From Burkholderiaceae bacterium (GTDB taxonomy: Bacteria; Pseudomonadota; Gammaproteobacteria; Burkholderiales; Burkholderiaceae_C), in contig CAJYPV010000015.1 of NCBI GenBank assembly GCA_913776825.1, positions 124,001 through 188,000 on the forward strand: DNA of 64,000 nucleotides, written 5' to 3'. Below, one piece after another: positions 56,542-64,000 of the stretch (position 1 is the first letter of the stretch; each line of letters opens with the position of its first letter). A program made the position numbers and the translations under genes. The notes below the pieces were generated by a model, which was not told where the DNA came from, searched no databases, and saw only the letters and a list, made by a program, of their open reading frames with translations.

Positions 56542-56748
56542 TTAGTTGCTGGCTGCCGAAGCGGGAGCCGAAGCGTCCATGGCGGGCGCCGAAGCAGCGT
56601 CCATGGCGGGAGCCGAAGCGGCTTCCACGACAGGAGCCGAAGCTTCCGGAGCGGGAGTCGCCACCGGAGCCGGGGCTTCTTCCTTCTTGCCGCAAGCGGT
56701 CAGAGCAACAGCGGCCAGCAGGGAGGCCAACAGGATCGACTTTTTCAT
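56542..56748 (-). CDS. Small Ala/Pro-rich lipoprotein
   Basis: 68 residues. The signal MKKSILLASLLAAVALTAC ends in a canonical lipobox (LTAC). The mature part is GKKEEAPAP followed by an Ala/Pro/Ser repeat region with two near-identical APAMDA(A)S units of 24 bp at the DNA level. GAGGAC lies seven bases before the ATG. It has its own promoter region and terminator. Function unknown; likely a surface or periplasmic spacer protein. Confidence 0.85.
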   Translation of the reverse strand: MKKSILLASLLAAVALTACGKKEEAPAPVATPAPEASAPVVEAASAPAMDAASAPAMDASAPASAASN

Positions 56749-56781
56749 ACTTGTCCTCAAGTAACTTTTAGACGAACAATC

Positions 56782-56795
56782 AATTACCGGTAATT
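56782..56795. promoter_or_regulatory. 14-bp perfect palindrome upstream of the small lipoprotein
   Basis: AATTACCGGTAATT is fully self-complementary and sits 34 bases before the lipoprotein start codon in an A/T-rich leader. It could be an operator or an mRNA element. Confidence 0.4.
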
Positions 56796-56879
56796 AATGA
56801 AGTCGTACAAGAGTCCCGGTACGAGCTTCAGCAGACCAAGGCATGGAAAACCTCGAGCGCTTCCCATGCCTAGCCAACG

Positions 56880-56885
56880 ATTATA
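56880..56885 (-). promoter_or_regulatory. Perfect -10 (TATAAT) for the small lipoprotein gene
   Basis: Consensus TATAAT on the minus strand, about 130 bases before the start codon. Just upstream is the inverted repeat TTGTAA-N5-TTACAA (56895-56911), whose far half would be a -35 with a long 20-base spacer. This overlaps the stop codon of the next gene. Confidence 0.45.
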
Positions 56886-56905
56886 GCCACCAGTTTGTAA
56901 TCTGC

Positions 56906-57463
56906 TTACAAGCCTAAGGTGCTACTGCCGAACGAATCGGTAGAGCGTTGCTCAATTGCGTCAAACCACTCCCGAACAGTGGCTTCTTCGCGGGCTTGAC
57001 GAAGGGTCAAAGAGGCCCGAACCGGCGACCATTGCTTGAACACCAGCAATCCGGGTGCCAGCAAAGCACCACTGGGCGCGGGCTGGCTGCGATCCAGGTC
57101 AGCGGGGTCGAAGGCCTTCGCCGTCACGACATGATCATGCAGCCGGCGCCATTCGACAAAACGAGGATGGGCACGGCGCAGCGGTTCATAGTCAGGCGCC
57201 AGCAAATGCAGCCGCCGGTGCGGCAGCGCCCAGCGGTGCAGCGCGTCCAGCACGGCCAGATCCGAGAGCGGCCAGTCGGTGAAGTCGTTGTCGACCCAGA
57301 ACAATTCCCGCCCGCCCTGCTCCGCGCTGAGCTGAAGCGCTTGCCGAAGGATTTGCCGGATCTCGTCGCGAGACTCGTAGACGCCGTCCTTCAGTGCTTC
57401 CAGCGAAGTGGGAGAAGCGGAAGAAGCGGACGGGGCCGCGGCGGGTGGGTGGAACGAGCTCAT
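56906..57463 (-). CDS. Conserved hypothetical protein
   Basis: 185 residues, probably cytoplasmic, with no signal or membrane segment. After a Ser/Ala/Pro-rich start, the body holds DEIRQILRQALQLSAEQGGRELFWVDNDFTDWPL and RRLHLLAPDYEPLRRAHPRFVEWRR. This looks like a small alpha/beta domain, distantly reminiscent of phospholipase-D-like halves. I do not recognise a named family. It lies downstream of the cupin gene on the same strand with a 147-base gap. Confidence 0.75.
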   Translation of the reverse strand: MSSFHPPAAAPSASSASPTSLEALKDGVYESRDEIRQILRQALQLSAEQGGRELFWVDNDFTDWPLSDLAVLDALHRWALPHRRLHLLAPDYEPLRRAHPRFVEWRRLHDHVVTAKAFDPADLDRSQPAPSGALLAPGLLVFKQWSPVRASLTLRQAREEATVREWFDAIEQRSTDSFGSSTLGL

Positions 57464-57610
57464 CGCGGTCAGGACTCCTGAAAGGACATGGCAGGCAACG
57501 GGTCGGTCGAATGTTAGCGGGCCCCGCCGATCACCGGCACAGGCCGGCCGCGAAGGATGAGATCGAGTGTCGACGCCCAGGACGGCGGCGCTCCGCCGCC
57601 CTCCCCGTCG

Positions 57611-58798
57611 TCAGTCCGCCACGACCCAGCCGTCTTCTGCCCATTGATCCAGCAAATCGCGTGCGCCCTCGCTCAGGCGCCCGACGTCGGCCGCGCTCAG
57701 CGCATGGCGGTCGGCGAGGCGGCGCATCAGCGTCGCGTCCCGACCACCCGCGCGGAACGACGCGCCATTGATGAACACATGGGCCGCGTCATACATCATG
57801 CGGCTGCGGGCATGGAGCCGAACGCCACAGCCTTCCGGCAGCGCCTCGGCGGCATCGAAGAACACTCGGGGTTTGGGTTCGGTCAGCGCTTCGCCGAGCG
57901 CCCGCTCCAGCGCCAGGGGCTGCGCCACGGCCTTCAGCACGGCATCGCGGGCGAAGCTGACCAGCTCGTCGGGAATGCGTCCGGGCGCATCGGTAGCCGG
58001 CTGCTTCGGGTCGACATACATGCGGTCGCGCGGGCTGCGTTGTCCGTCTTCGCTGTCTTCATCGGTCAGCCGCACCAGCAGTTCATTGGCCAGTTCACCG
58101 CGCCACGGAGAGCGGAAACCCACCGACGCGGTCATGCAATCGCCGCCCACCGCCACGCCGTCATGGGCCCAGCCGGGCGGCAGATACAGCATGTCGCCAG
58201 GCTCGAGCACGAAGTCCTGTTCGGGCTCGAAGTCGGCCAGCACCTTCAGCGGCACGTCGTCGCGCAGCGTGCCGGTGGTCGACACCCCTTGACGGCCGAT
58301 GTGCCAATGGCGCTTGCCGCTGACCTGAATCAGGAAGACGTCATACGAGTCGAAATGCGGACCGACGCCGCCACCGTCGCTGGCATAGGACAGCATCAGA
58401 TCGTCCAGCCGCGCTTCGGGCACGAAGCGGAAGCGGCTGAGCAGCTCATGCGCGGCGGGCACATGCATGTCCAGGCCCTGGACCAGCACCGTCCATTGCG
58501 GCTTGCTCCAGGCGGGCAGCTTGGCGATGGGGCCTTGGCGTAGGGACCACTTGCCGCTCTCCGACTGGCTGACCAAGCGGGACTCCACGTCCTCGCTGGC
58601 GGCCAGCTGCGCCAGCGCGACGCGGTCGATCGGCGGCTGCACACCCGGCAGCGCCTGCCGCACCAGCAGCGGTCGCTTTTGCCAATGGCGGCGCATGAAC
58701 TGCGCCGGGCTCAGTCCCCCGAGCAGCGGCGTGGGGAGGTCGATGGACAGGCCGTCAGCGGCCGTGCGGGCAGGCGTCTTGGAAATCATGGCGCGCAT
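57611..58798 (-). CDS. Cupin/JmjC-like oxygenase, probable ribosomal protein arginine hydroxylase (YcfD/RoxA-like)
   Basis: 2-oxoglutarate/Fe(II)-dependent oxygenase of about 395 residues. The iron triad appears as HxD in GVGPHFDSYDVFL and the distal His in LPPGWAHDGVAVG. The N-terminal PLLGGLSPAQFMRRHWQKRPLLVRQA and the C-terminal winged helix domain are typical of the YcfD group, which hydroxylates ribosomal protein L16. Start is ATG 58798 or ATG 58789. It diverges from the SlyD-like gene. Confidence 0.88.
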   Translation of the reverse strand: MRAMISKTPARTAADGLSIDLPTPLLGGLSPAQFMRRHWQKRPLLVRQALPGVQPPIDRVALAQLAASEDVESRLVSQSESGKWSLRQGPIAKLPAWSKPQWTVLVQGLDMHVPAAHELLSRFRFVPEARLDDLMLSYASDGGGVGPHFDSYDVFLIQVSGKRHWHIGRQGVSTTGTLRDDVPLKVLADFEPEQDFVLEPGDMLYLPPGWAHDGVAVGGDCMTASVGFRSPWRGELANELLVRLTDEDSEDGQRSPRDRMYVDPKQPATDAPGRIPDELVSFARDAVLKAVAQPLALERALGEALTEPKPRVFFDAAEALPEGCGVRLHARSRMMYDAAHVFINGASFRAGGRDATLMRRLADRHALSAADVGRLSEGARDLLDQWAEDGWVVAD

Positions 58799-58850
58799 TG
58801 TCCGTCGGCGCGGGCGCTCTGGCACGGGGCTGCGTGAGAGAATCGCATCC

Positions 58851-59372
58851 ATGCAAATCACCGCTCCCTGCGTCGTCTCCCTCACCTGGAGACTGGAGGA
58901 CGCACAAGGTCAATCCGTCGAGGTCCTGGACCCGGCGATGGAGTTCTTCTTCGGTGGCGACGACCTGTTCGCGAAGGTCGAAGAAGCGCTCGAAGGTCAT
59001 GTCATCGGCGATGAAGTCAGCGTCGCGCTGCAGCCCGAAGATGCCTTCGGCGATTACGACAGCGGCCTCGTCTGCTTCGAAGCGCGCTCGATCTTCCCGG
59101 ACAACGTCGATGTCGGCATGCAGTTCGAAGGCCTGCCGGAAGGCGCGGCCACGCCGGACATGCCCAAGGACCGCATCTACACCGTCACCGAAGCCTATCC
59201 CGAGCACATCGTGCTGGACGGCAACCACCCGCTGGCGGGCATCGGGCTGCGCATTCACGTGACCGTGTGCGATGTCCGTGAGGCCACCGAAGAAGAGATC
59301 GAAGCCGGCACGCTCGGCGATTCCGGACTGTCCGTGCTCAACGGCCCCGCGCCGGACGAGCCGCTGCACTGA
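58851..59372 (+). CDS. FKBP-type peptidyl-prolyl cis-trans isomerase, SlyD-like
   Basis: 173 residues. The FKBP core includes VSLTWRLEDAQGQSVE and EVSVALQPEDAFGDYDSGLVCFEAR, and the insert-in-flap region resembles SlyD. The His-rich tail of E. coli SlyD is missing; it ends in a short acidic/Pro stretch. It acts as a folding catalyst and chaperone in the cytoplasm. The ATG at 58851 has no ribosome binding site, but GAGAAT lies seven bases upstream. Confidence 0.9.
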   Translation: MQITAPCVVSLTWRLEDAQGQSVEVLDPAMEFFFGGDDLFAKVEEALEGHVIGDEVSVALQPEDAFGDYDSGLVCFEARSIFPDNVDVGMQFEGLPEGAATPDMPKDRIYTVTEAYPEHIVLDGNHPLAGIGLRIHVTVCDVREATEEEIEAGTLGDSGLSVLNGPAPDEPLH

Positions 59373-59512
59373 GTTTCTCGACTCCTCACACGACGCGGGG
59401 CCGCATGACGCGCGCCCGCGTGTCCATGGCCATCAGCCGCCCTGATCCGGAGGCTGGGCGAGACCAGTCCTGCGATGACTGATCCTTCAACCCAGCGGCC
59501 AGGCGAAGAGGG

Positions 59513-59962
59513 TCAGGCCTTGCCCGTCGACCCGAAACCACCCTCACCGCGCGTCGACGCATCGAAATCGTCCACCACGCGGAACTGCGCCTGTACCACC
59601 GGCACGATGACCAACTGCGCCATCCGCTCCAGCGGTTGCAGGGTGAAGGCGTCCTTGCCGCGATTCCAGACGCTGACCATCAGCTGGCCTTGATAGTCCG
59701 AATCGATCAGGCCGACCAGGTTGCCCAGCACGATCCCGTGTTTGTGGCCCAGGCCGGAGCGCGGCAGGATCATCGCGGCCAGACCCGGATCGCCGATGTG
59801 GATGGCCAGGCCGGTGGGCACCAGGGCGGTGTCGCCGGGCGCGAGCGTGAGGGGTTGGTCCAGACAGGCGCGCAGGTCCAGGCCGGCGCTGCCAGAGGTG
59901 GCATAGGCCGGCAGCTGCTCGGCCATGCGGGCGTCGAGCACTTTGAGATCGATGGTGGTCAT
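59513..59962 (-). CDS. dut: Deoxyuridine 5'-triphosphate nucleotidohydrolase
   Basis: Hydrolyses dUTP to dUMP, keeping uracil out of DNA. It has 149 residues and works as a trimer. Motifs are [30 protein letters not shown] and the C-terminal P-loop-like [13 protein letters not shown] 59962 is 31 bases after the coaBC stop, the common coaBC-dut arrangement. Confidence 0.97.
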   Translation of the reverse strand: MTTIDLKVLDARMAEQLPAYATSGSAGLDLRACLDQPLTLAPGDTALVPTGLAIHIGDPGLAAMILPRSGLGHKHGIVLGNLVGLIDSDYQGQLMVSVWNRGKDAFTLQPLERMAQLVIVPVVQAQFRVVDDFDASTRGEGGFGSTGKA

Positions 59963-59993
59963 GAAGAGAGACTGAGAGAGACCGCCCGCGCGC

Positions 59994-61223
59994 TCAGGCG
60001 GTGTAGAGCGTGAGCCGCTGCGCCATCTCGCGGACGAGTTCGCGGGCCAGGGTGAGCTTGTCGGCCCGGGAGAGCTCGCGCTCGCCACGGGCATCGACCA
60101 GGGTGATCGCATTGTCGTCCTGGCCGAAGGTGGCCGGACCGAGGTTGGCGACGATCAGCGGCACATTCTTGCGCTGTCGCTTTTCGCGCGCATGCCGGAT
60201 CAGGTCCTGGCTTTCCGCCGCGAAGCCCACGCACATCGGCGGATGCGGCAGTGCGGCGACGGTGGCGAGGATGTCGGGGTTCTCGGCGAGTTCCAGTCGC
60301 GGCGCCTGGGCCTGGCCGGGTGCCGCATCTTTCTTTATCTTGTGCGCCTGCGCAGTCGCGGGACGCCAATCCGCCACCGCCGCGGTCGCCACGAACACAT
60401 GATGGCCGTGGGCCAGCGGCATCACCGCGTCCAGCATCTCCTGGGCGCTTTGCACGTCGATGCGGCGCACGCCAAACGGGGTCGGCAGATGCACGGGACC
60501 GGCCACCAGGGTCACCTGCGCGCCGGCTTCGGCGGCGGCACGGGCGATGGCGAAACCCATCTTGCCGCTGGACCGGTTGGTGATGCCGCGCACCGGATCG
60601 ATCGCTTCATACGTGGGGCCGGCGGTGATCAGCAGCTTCTTGCCCGCCAGCACCTTGGGCTGGAAATGCGCCACGATCAGCGCCAGCAGATCCTCGGGCT
60701 CCAGCATGCGGCCGTCACCCACTTCACCGCAGGCCTGCTCACCGGCGCCCACGCCCAGCACGACGGCGCCGTCCGCGCTCACCTGCGCCAGGTTGCGCTG
60801 GGTGGCGGGATGGGCCCACATCTCGCGGTTCATGGCCGGGGCCAGCAGCAGACCGCAACGCTGCGCCGGACGGGCCAAGGCCGTCAGGGACAACAGATCG
60901 TCGGCGCGCCCTTGCGCCAGCTTGGCGATGAAGTCGCCGCTGGCGGGCGCGATCACCATCGCATCCGCTTCGCGGCTGAGGTTGATGTGCGCCATGTTGT
61001 TGTCCGGGCGCGCATCCCATTGGCTGGTGTAGACCGGGCGATTGGACAGCGCCTGCATCGTCACCGGCGTGATGAAGGACTCGGCCGCCTCGGTCATGAT
61101 CACTTGCACCGAGGCGCCGGCCTTGACCAGCAGACGGGTGAGTTCAGCGGCCTTGTAGCAGGCGATGCCACCGGAGAGGCCCAGCAGGATGTGCTTGCCG
61201 GCCAGGGAGTTGGATTCGGACAT
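59994..61223 (-). CDS. coaBC: Bifunctional phosphopantothenoylcysteine decarboxylase/ligase
   Basis: Two steps of coenzyme A synthesis in one protein, about 409 residues. The N-terminal CoaC flavin domain has [38 protein letters not shown] and the catalytic Cys in [12 protein letters not shown]. The C-terminal CoaB domain has [25 protein letters not shown] and the KIKK motif. TAGAGT lies seven bases before the ATG with no ribosome binding site. Forms an operon with dut. Confidence 0.97.
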   Translation of the reverse strand: MSESNSLAGKHILLGLSGGIACYKAAELTRLLVKAGASVQVIMTEAAESFITPVTMQALSNRPVYTSQWDARPDNNMAHINLSREADAMVIAPASGDFIAKLAQGRADDLLSLTALARPAQRCGLLLAPAMNREMWAHPATQRNLAQVSADGAVVLGVGAGEQACGEVGDGRMLEPEDLLALIVAHFQPKVLAGKKLLITAGPTYEAIDPVRGITNRSSGKMGFAIARAAAEAGAQVTLVAGPVHLPTPFGVRRIDVQSAQEMLDAVMPLAHGHHVFVATAAVADWRPATAQAHKIKKDAAPGQAQAPRLELAENPDILATVAALPHPPMCVGFAAESQDLIRHAREKRQRKNVPLIVANLGPATFGQDDNAITLVDARGERELSRADKLTLARELVREMAQRLTLYTA

Positions 61224-61384
61224 GCGCGCAACTCTATCAGCGTCGACTGGCGCGATGCCCCGGATCGGGGAGCGAGTCGACCAGCGGCAGCACGGCGCCC
61301 GCCCACTGGCCGCCACGTCGTTGGGGGGCGGCGCTCAGCCGTGCGGTCAGCGGCCGGTGGACCACCGGGCAGCCGCCCGGCAGC

Positions 61385-61415
61385 CGTCGATCAAACGTCG
61401 ATCAACGTCGATCAG
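61385..61415. repeat. 10/11-bp tandem repeat, three units, at the trmB stop codon
   Basis: Three copies of CGTCGATCA(A/G) in a row. On the minus strand the trmB stop TGA starts the first unit (TGATCGACG), and the next two repeat TTGATCGACG directly downstream. Confidence 0.85.
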
Positions 61416-62290
61416 CGCTCGCGGCGACGGAAGACCAGGTCCCACACCCCGTGGCCCAGCTTCAGGCCGCGGTGCTCGAACTTGGTCTGCGGGCGATAGG
61501 ACGGCTTGTCGGCATAGCCATCGGCGCGACTGGAGGTGTTGATCAGATCCGGATCGGCGCTGAGGACTTCCAGCATCTGCTGCGCATAAGGCTCCCAGTC
61601 GGTCGCCAGATGCAGGTAGCCGCCGGGCGCGAGATGGGTGACCAGCTTGGCGATGAACGGCGGCTGCACCAGACGGCGCTTGTGATGGCGCTTCTTGTGC
61701 CAGGGATCGGGGAAGTAGATGTGCACGCCGGCCAGGCTGCCGGGCGGAATCATGCTGTCCAGCACCTCGACGGCATCGTGCTGAAAGATGCGCAGGTTGG
61801 AAATCTGATGCTCGCCGATCAGCTTGAGCAACGCACCGACGCCGGGTTCATGCACCTCGCAGCCGATGAAGTCGTGATCGGGCAGGCTCTGCGCGATCTG
61901 CGCGGTGGCGGCGCCCATGCCGAAGCCGATCTCCAGCACCACGGGCGCCTGGCGGCCGAACACGGCGGCGTAGTCCATCGGCGCCGGCTGGAACGGCAGG
62001 ATGTAGGTGGGACCCAGCTCGGCCAGCGCCCTCACCTGCCCGGTGCCCATGCGGCCGGGTCGCACGACGAAGCTGCGGATGCGCGCGCCGTATTTGGGGT
62101 GGCGCTCGGCGCCTGCGTCGGCGCCGTCTTCCTCGCCTTCGTCCACGCCATCGTTCGAGCGGTCTTCAGCGACTGGCTCGGCGGCTCGGTCAGCACGCGT
62201 CGATGCGTTCGTCAGCGCCTCGGGCGATGTGGCGCCCGCCTCGGGCGACTCGGACGCCTCGTCGGCGCCGGGGTGTTGGGGATGGGACAT
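61412..62290 (-). CDS. trmB: tRNA (guanine(46)-N7)-methyltransferase
   Basis: Methylates G46 in the variable loop of tRNAs, about 292 residues. Motifs are [18 protein letters not shown] (SAM site), [33 protein letters not shown] and [12 protein letters not shown]. The N-terminal ~75 residues are an acidic Ala/Glu/Asp-rich extension not found in short TrmB proteins and probably disordered. Start ATG 62290. TACACT lies at 62330-62325 on the minus strand. Confidence 0.95.
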   Translation of the reverse strand: MSHPQHPGADEASESPEAGATSPEALTNASTRADRAAEPVAEDRSNDGVDEGEEDGADAGAERHPKYGARIRSFVVRPGRMGTGQVRALAELGPTYILPFQPAPMDYAAVFGRQAPVVLEIGFGMGAATAQIAQSLPDHDFIGCEVHEPGVGALLKLIGEHQISNLRIFQHDAVEVLDSMIPPGSLAGVHIYFPDPWHKKRHHKRRLVQPPFIAKLVTHLAPGGYLHLATDWEPYAQQMLEVLSADPDLINTSSRADGYADKPSYRPQTKFEHRGLKLGHGVWDLVFRRRER

Positions 62291-62468
62291 GGCGGGTGCT
62301 GCGGCAGTCAAATCAAGGGGCGAGAGTGTAGCGGGCGGCCTGATGTGAAGCCGTCGTCAGGCCAGGGGCCGCGCCGCGCGCGGGATCGTGGTCGTCGACG
62401 GGTCGGGGCGCACACTGCGCCCACGGGCTGGCGGCGTCGGCCTGTCGCTCACCCGTCGATGGCGCGGA

Positions 62469-63245
62469 TCAATAAGCGCTGGTGACCGCCTGGCTGGCTT
62501 CACCGGCGAGCACCGATTCGATGTCGTTCAACAGTCCGCTGGCGCCGAATCGGAAGCGTTGCGGAGTCAGGGCCGATTCGCCGAGCGCTTGCGCGGCGAG
62601 GCCGAGGTAGACCTGCGCATCGGTGACCGAGCGGATGCCGCCGGACGCCTTGAAGCCTGCCGCGCCGAAGCCGCTGGCGGCGATTTCCTGCAGCATGGTG
62701 CGGGCCGCGGCCGGGGTGGCGGAGACCGCGCTCTTGCCGGTGCTGGTCTTGACGAAATCCGCGCCCGCCATGAGCGACAGACGAGTGGCCTCGGCGATCA
62801 GCGCAGGCGTGGCCAGCTCACCGGATTCGATGATGACCTTCAGCGTCAGCGGTCGCGTGGCGTGACGGACCTCGGCCAGGAACTCGGCCACCTCGCTGGC
62901 CTGTCCGGCCATCAAGGTGCGGTAAGGCAGCACCACGTCGACTTCCTGGGCGCCGGCCTGCGCGATGGTCTGGATCTCGTCCAGCGTGCGCGGCAGGTCC
63001 AGCGAGCCGTCGGGAAAGTTGGCGACCGCCGCCACGCGGATCTCCGGCGGCAGCGCGGCGCGGGCCTGGGCGACAAAGCGCGGCCAGACACACACCGCCG
63101 CCACCGGCCCACGGTCCGCGGCGCCCACGGCGCGCTGGCAGAGCGACGCGATGTCCTCGGCGGTGTCGGCGTCGTTCAGGCTGGTCAGATCCAGACACTG
63201 CAGCGCCAACCGGGCCGCGGCGGCCAGACTCAATTCGGTCTTCAT
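62469..63245 (-). CDS. deoC: Deoxyribose-phosphate aldolase
   Basis: Splits 2-deoxyribose-5-phosphate into acetaldehyde and glyceraldehyde-3-phosphate in nucleoside breakdown, 258 residues. Schiff-base Lys166 is in ADFVKTSTGKS; the Lys/Asp relay residues lie in VDVVLPYR and GFKASGGIR. ATG 63245 follows GGGAG at eight bases. The upstream gene is a purine nucleoside phosphorylase, so the two serve one catabolic route. Confidence 0.95.
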   Translation of the reverse strand: MKTELSLAAAARLALQCLDLTSLNDADTAEDIASLCQRAVGAADRGPVAAVCVWPRFVAQARAALPPEIRVAAVANFPDGSLDLPRTLDEIQTIAQAGAQEVDVVLPYRTLMAGQASEVAEFLAEVRHATRPLTLKVIIESGELATPALIAEATRLSLMAGADFVKTSTGKSAVSATPAAARTMLQEIAASGFGAAGFKASGGIRSVTDAQVYLGLAAQALGESALTPQRFRFGASGLLNDIESVLAGEASQAVTSAY

Positions 63246-63355
63246 GTGGAGCACTCCCTCATTCGCGCCGGCCCGCCCAGGGCCGACGACCGCCGCGAGC
63301 CGTCACGCGACGCTCGCAGCTTGTCGACATCATGGCCTCACGGCCTGTTTGACGG

Positions 63356-64000
63356 TCAGGCCTTGAGCGATTCCATCGTCGCCAGCGAGGCCAGCAGGTG
63401 GCCCAGGAAGGCGGCGGCACGCTCGCCGGACAGCTTGGCCTGTTGCAGCGTCAGCGCATGGGTGAGCGCTTCGTCGGACATGCCGGCGGCCATGTTGGTG
63501 ATCAGCGCCAGACCGCCGACGCGCAGGCCCGCATGACGGGCGAGGATGGTCTCCGGCACGGTGCTCATGCCGACGGCATCGGCGCCCCAGGCGGAGAACA
63601 TGCGGATCTCGGCGGGCGTCTCGAATTGCGGGCCGACCGCCCACACATACACGCCTTCATTGAGCGCCAGGTTGTGGGCCTGGGCCACCTTCAGCGCCTG
63701 CTGACGCACCTCGCGGTCGTAGGCCACGCTCATGTCGGTGAAGCGATCGCTGCCCGGCAGACCGGTCAGCGGCGAGCGCTGCGGCGCATTGATGTGATCG
63801 GCAATCATCATCAGGCTGCCGGGTGGCTGATGGGCGCGCAGGCTGCCCGACGCATTCGTCAGCAGCAGCAGCTTCACGCCCCACGCCTTCAGGCTGCGGA
63901 TGGCGCCGGCCATGCCGGTGCAATCACCGGTCTCATAGGTGTGCGCGCGGCCGCGCAGCATGGCGACGCGTTGCTGGCCGACGCGGCCCACCGTCACTTC
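63356..64000 (-). CDS. Purine nucleoside phosphorylase (5' end beyond the window)
   Basis: C-terminal ~214 residues of a trimeric (PNP-I) type phosphorylase that cleaves purine nucleosides with phosphate. Seen are MLRGRAHTYE, LLLTNASGSLR, GPQFETPAEIRMFSAWGADAVGMSTVPE and ALITNMAAG, all characteristic. The start codon lies past the window edge. It is upstream of deoC on the same strand, which fits a nucleoside salvage unit in which ribose/deoxyribose phosphates feed the aldolase. Confidence 0.93.
   Translation of the reverse strand, partial: EVTVGRVGQQRVAMLRGRAHTYETGDCTGMAGAIRSLKAWGVKLLLLTNASGSLRAHQPPGSLMMIADHINAPQRSPLTGLPGSDRFTDMSVAYDREVRQQALKVAQAHNLALNEGVYVWAVGPQFETPAEIRMFSAWGADAVGMSTVPETILARHAGLRVGGLALITNMAAGMSDEALTHALTLQQAKLSGERAAAFLGHLLASLATMESLKA

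Noticed and set aside
57584..57600. GC hairpin (GGCGGCG/CGCCGCC) downstream of the cupin gene as a terminator
   Set aside because: A three-base loop and no T-run on either strand; high GC makes such stems common by chance.

Overview
The window reads as chromosomal DNA of a high-GC betaproteobacterium, most likely Burkholderiales of the Roseateles/Mitsuaria/Rubrivivax kind. The basis is the block rimP-nusA-infB-rbfA-truB-typA, a Bug-type solute-binding protein, an FxDxF-type PEP-CTERM protein, the pairs coaBC-dut and dapA-bamC, and codon use dominated by G/C third positions. The genus is an inference from gene content, not from a search. I see no prophage, insertion sequence, CRISPR array, plasmid function or integrase, so this is mostly core genome.

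Layout. 0.2-5.3 kb (minus strand): an MFS transporter, a DUF72 protein coupled to 3-methyladenine DNA glycosylase, and an acyl-CoA hydratase/hydrolase just downstream of an EamA exporter. 5.4-14.1 kb (minus): the transcription/translation operon rimP-nusA-infB-rbfA-truB followed by typA. 14.3-20.3 kb: fabI (+), a 756-residue basic amino acid decarboxylase (-), an NfeD/SPFH membrane pair, tRNA-Ser(GGA) with a strong terminator, and periplasmic sodC. 20.5-27.3 kb: a PAS/GGDEF protein with a degenerate active site, exonuclease I, a sulfatase-fold phosphoethanolamine-transferase-like protein, a CPBP (CAAX-type) membrane protease and a Bug protein. 27.5-38.5 kb: PBP1A, rpiA, a carotenoid oxygenase whose N-terminus is a dipeptide repeat, a DUF2141 protein, DAHP synthase, a divergent EamA/LysR pair and pyrD.

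38.6-49 kb: a small secreted protein, a CNNM/CorC transporter with a coupled lipoprotein, a cysteine hydrolase, a PEP-CTERM protein, and parE-GNAT-lytic transglycosylase-parC (minus). 49.2-56.2 kb (plus): an amidohydrolase with a histone-like lysine tail, an MFS transporter, a 45-residue membrane peptide, an SDR coupled to a methyltransferase, dapA and bamC. 56.2-64 kb: a less GC-rich spacer, a small lipoprotein, a conserved hypothetical protein, a ribosomal-oxygenase-like cupin, a SlyD-like FKBP, dut and coaBC, trmB, deoC and the 3' part of a purine nucleoside phosphorylase cut by the window end.

No obvious new multi-gene system is present. The most unusual signal is the number of short tandem arrays (units of 5, 6, 7, 8, 9, 10, 13 and 19 bp). 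Several begin at or just after a stop codon. One is coding and gives the carotenoid oxygenase an (Asn-Ala)12(Asn-Pro)4 N-terminus. A second pattern is a -10-like hexamer placed 6-8 nt before start codons that lack a Shine-Dalgarno sequence, which suggests leaderless or nearly leaderless transcripts.
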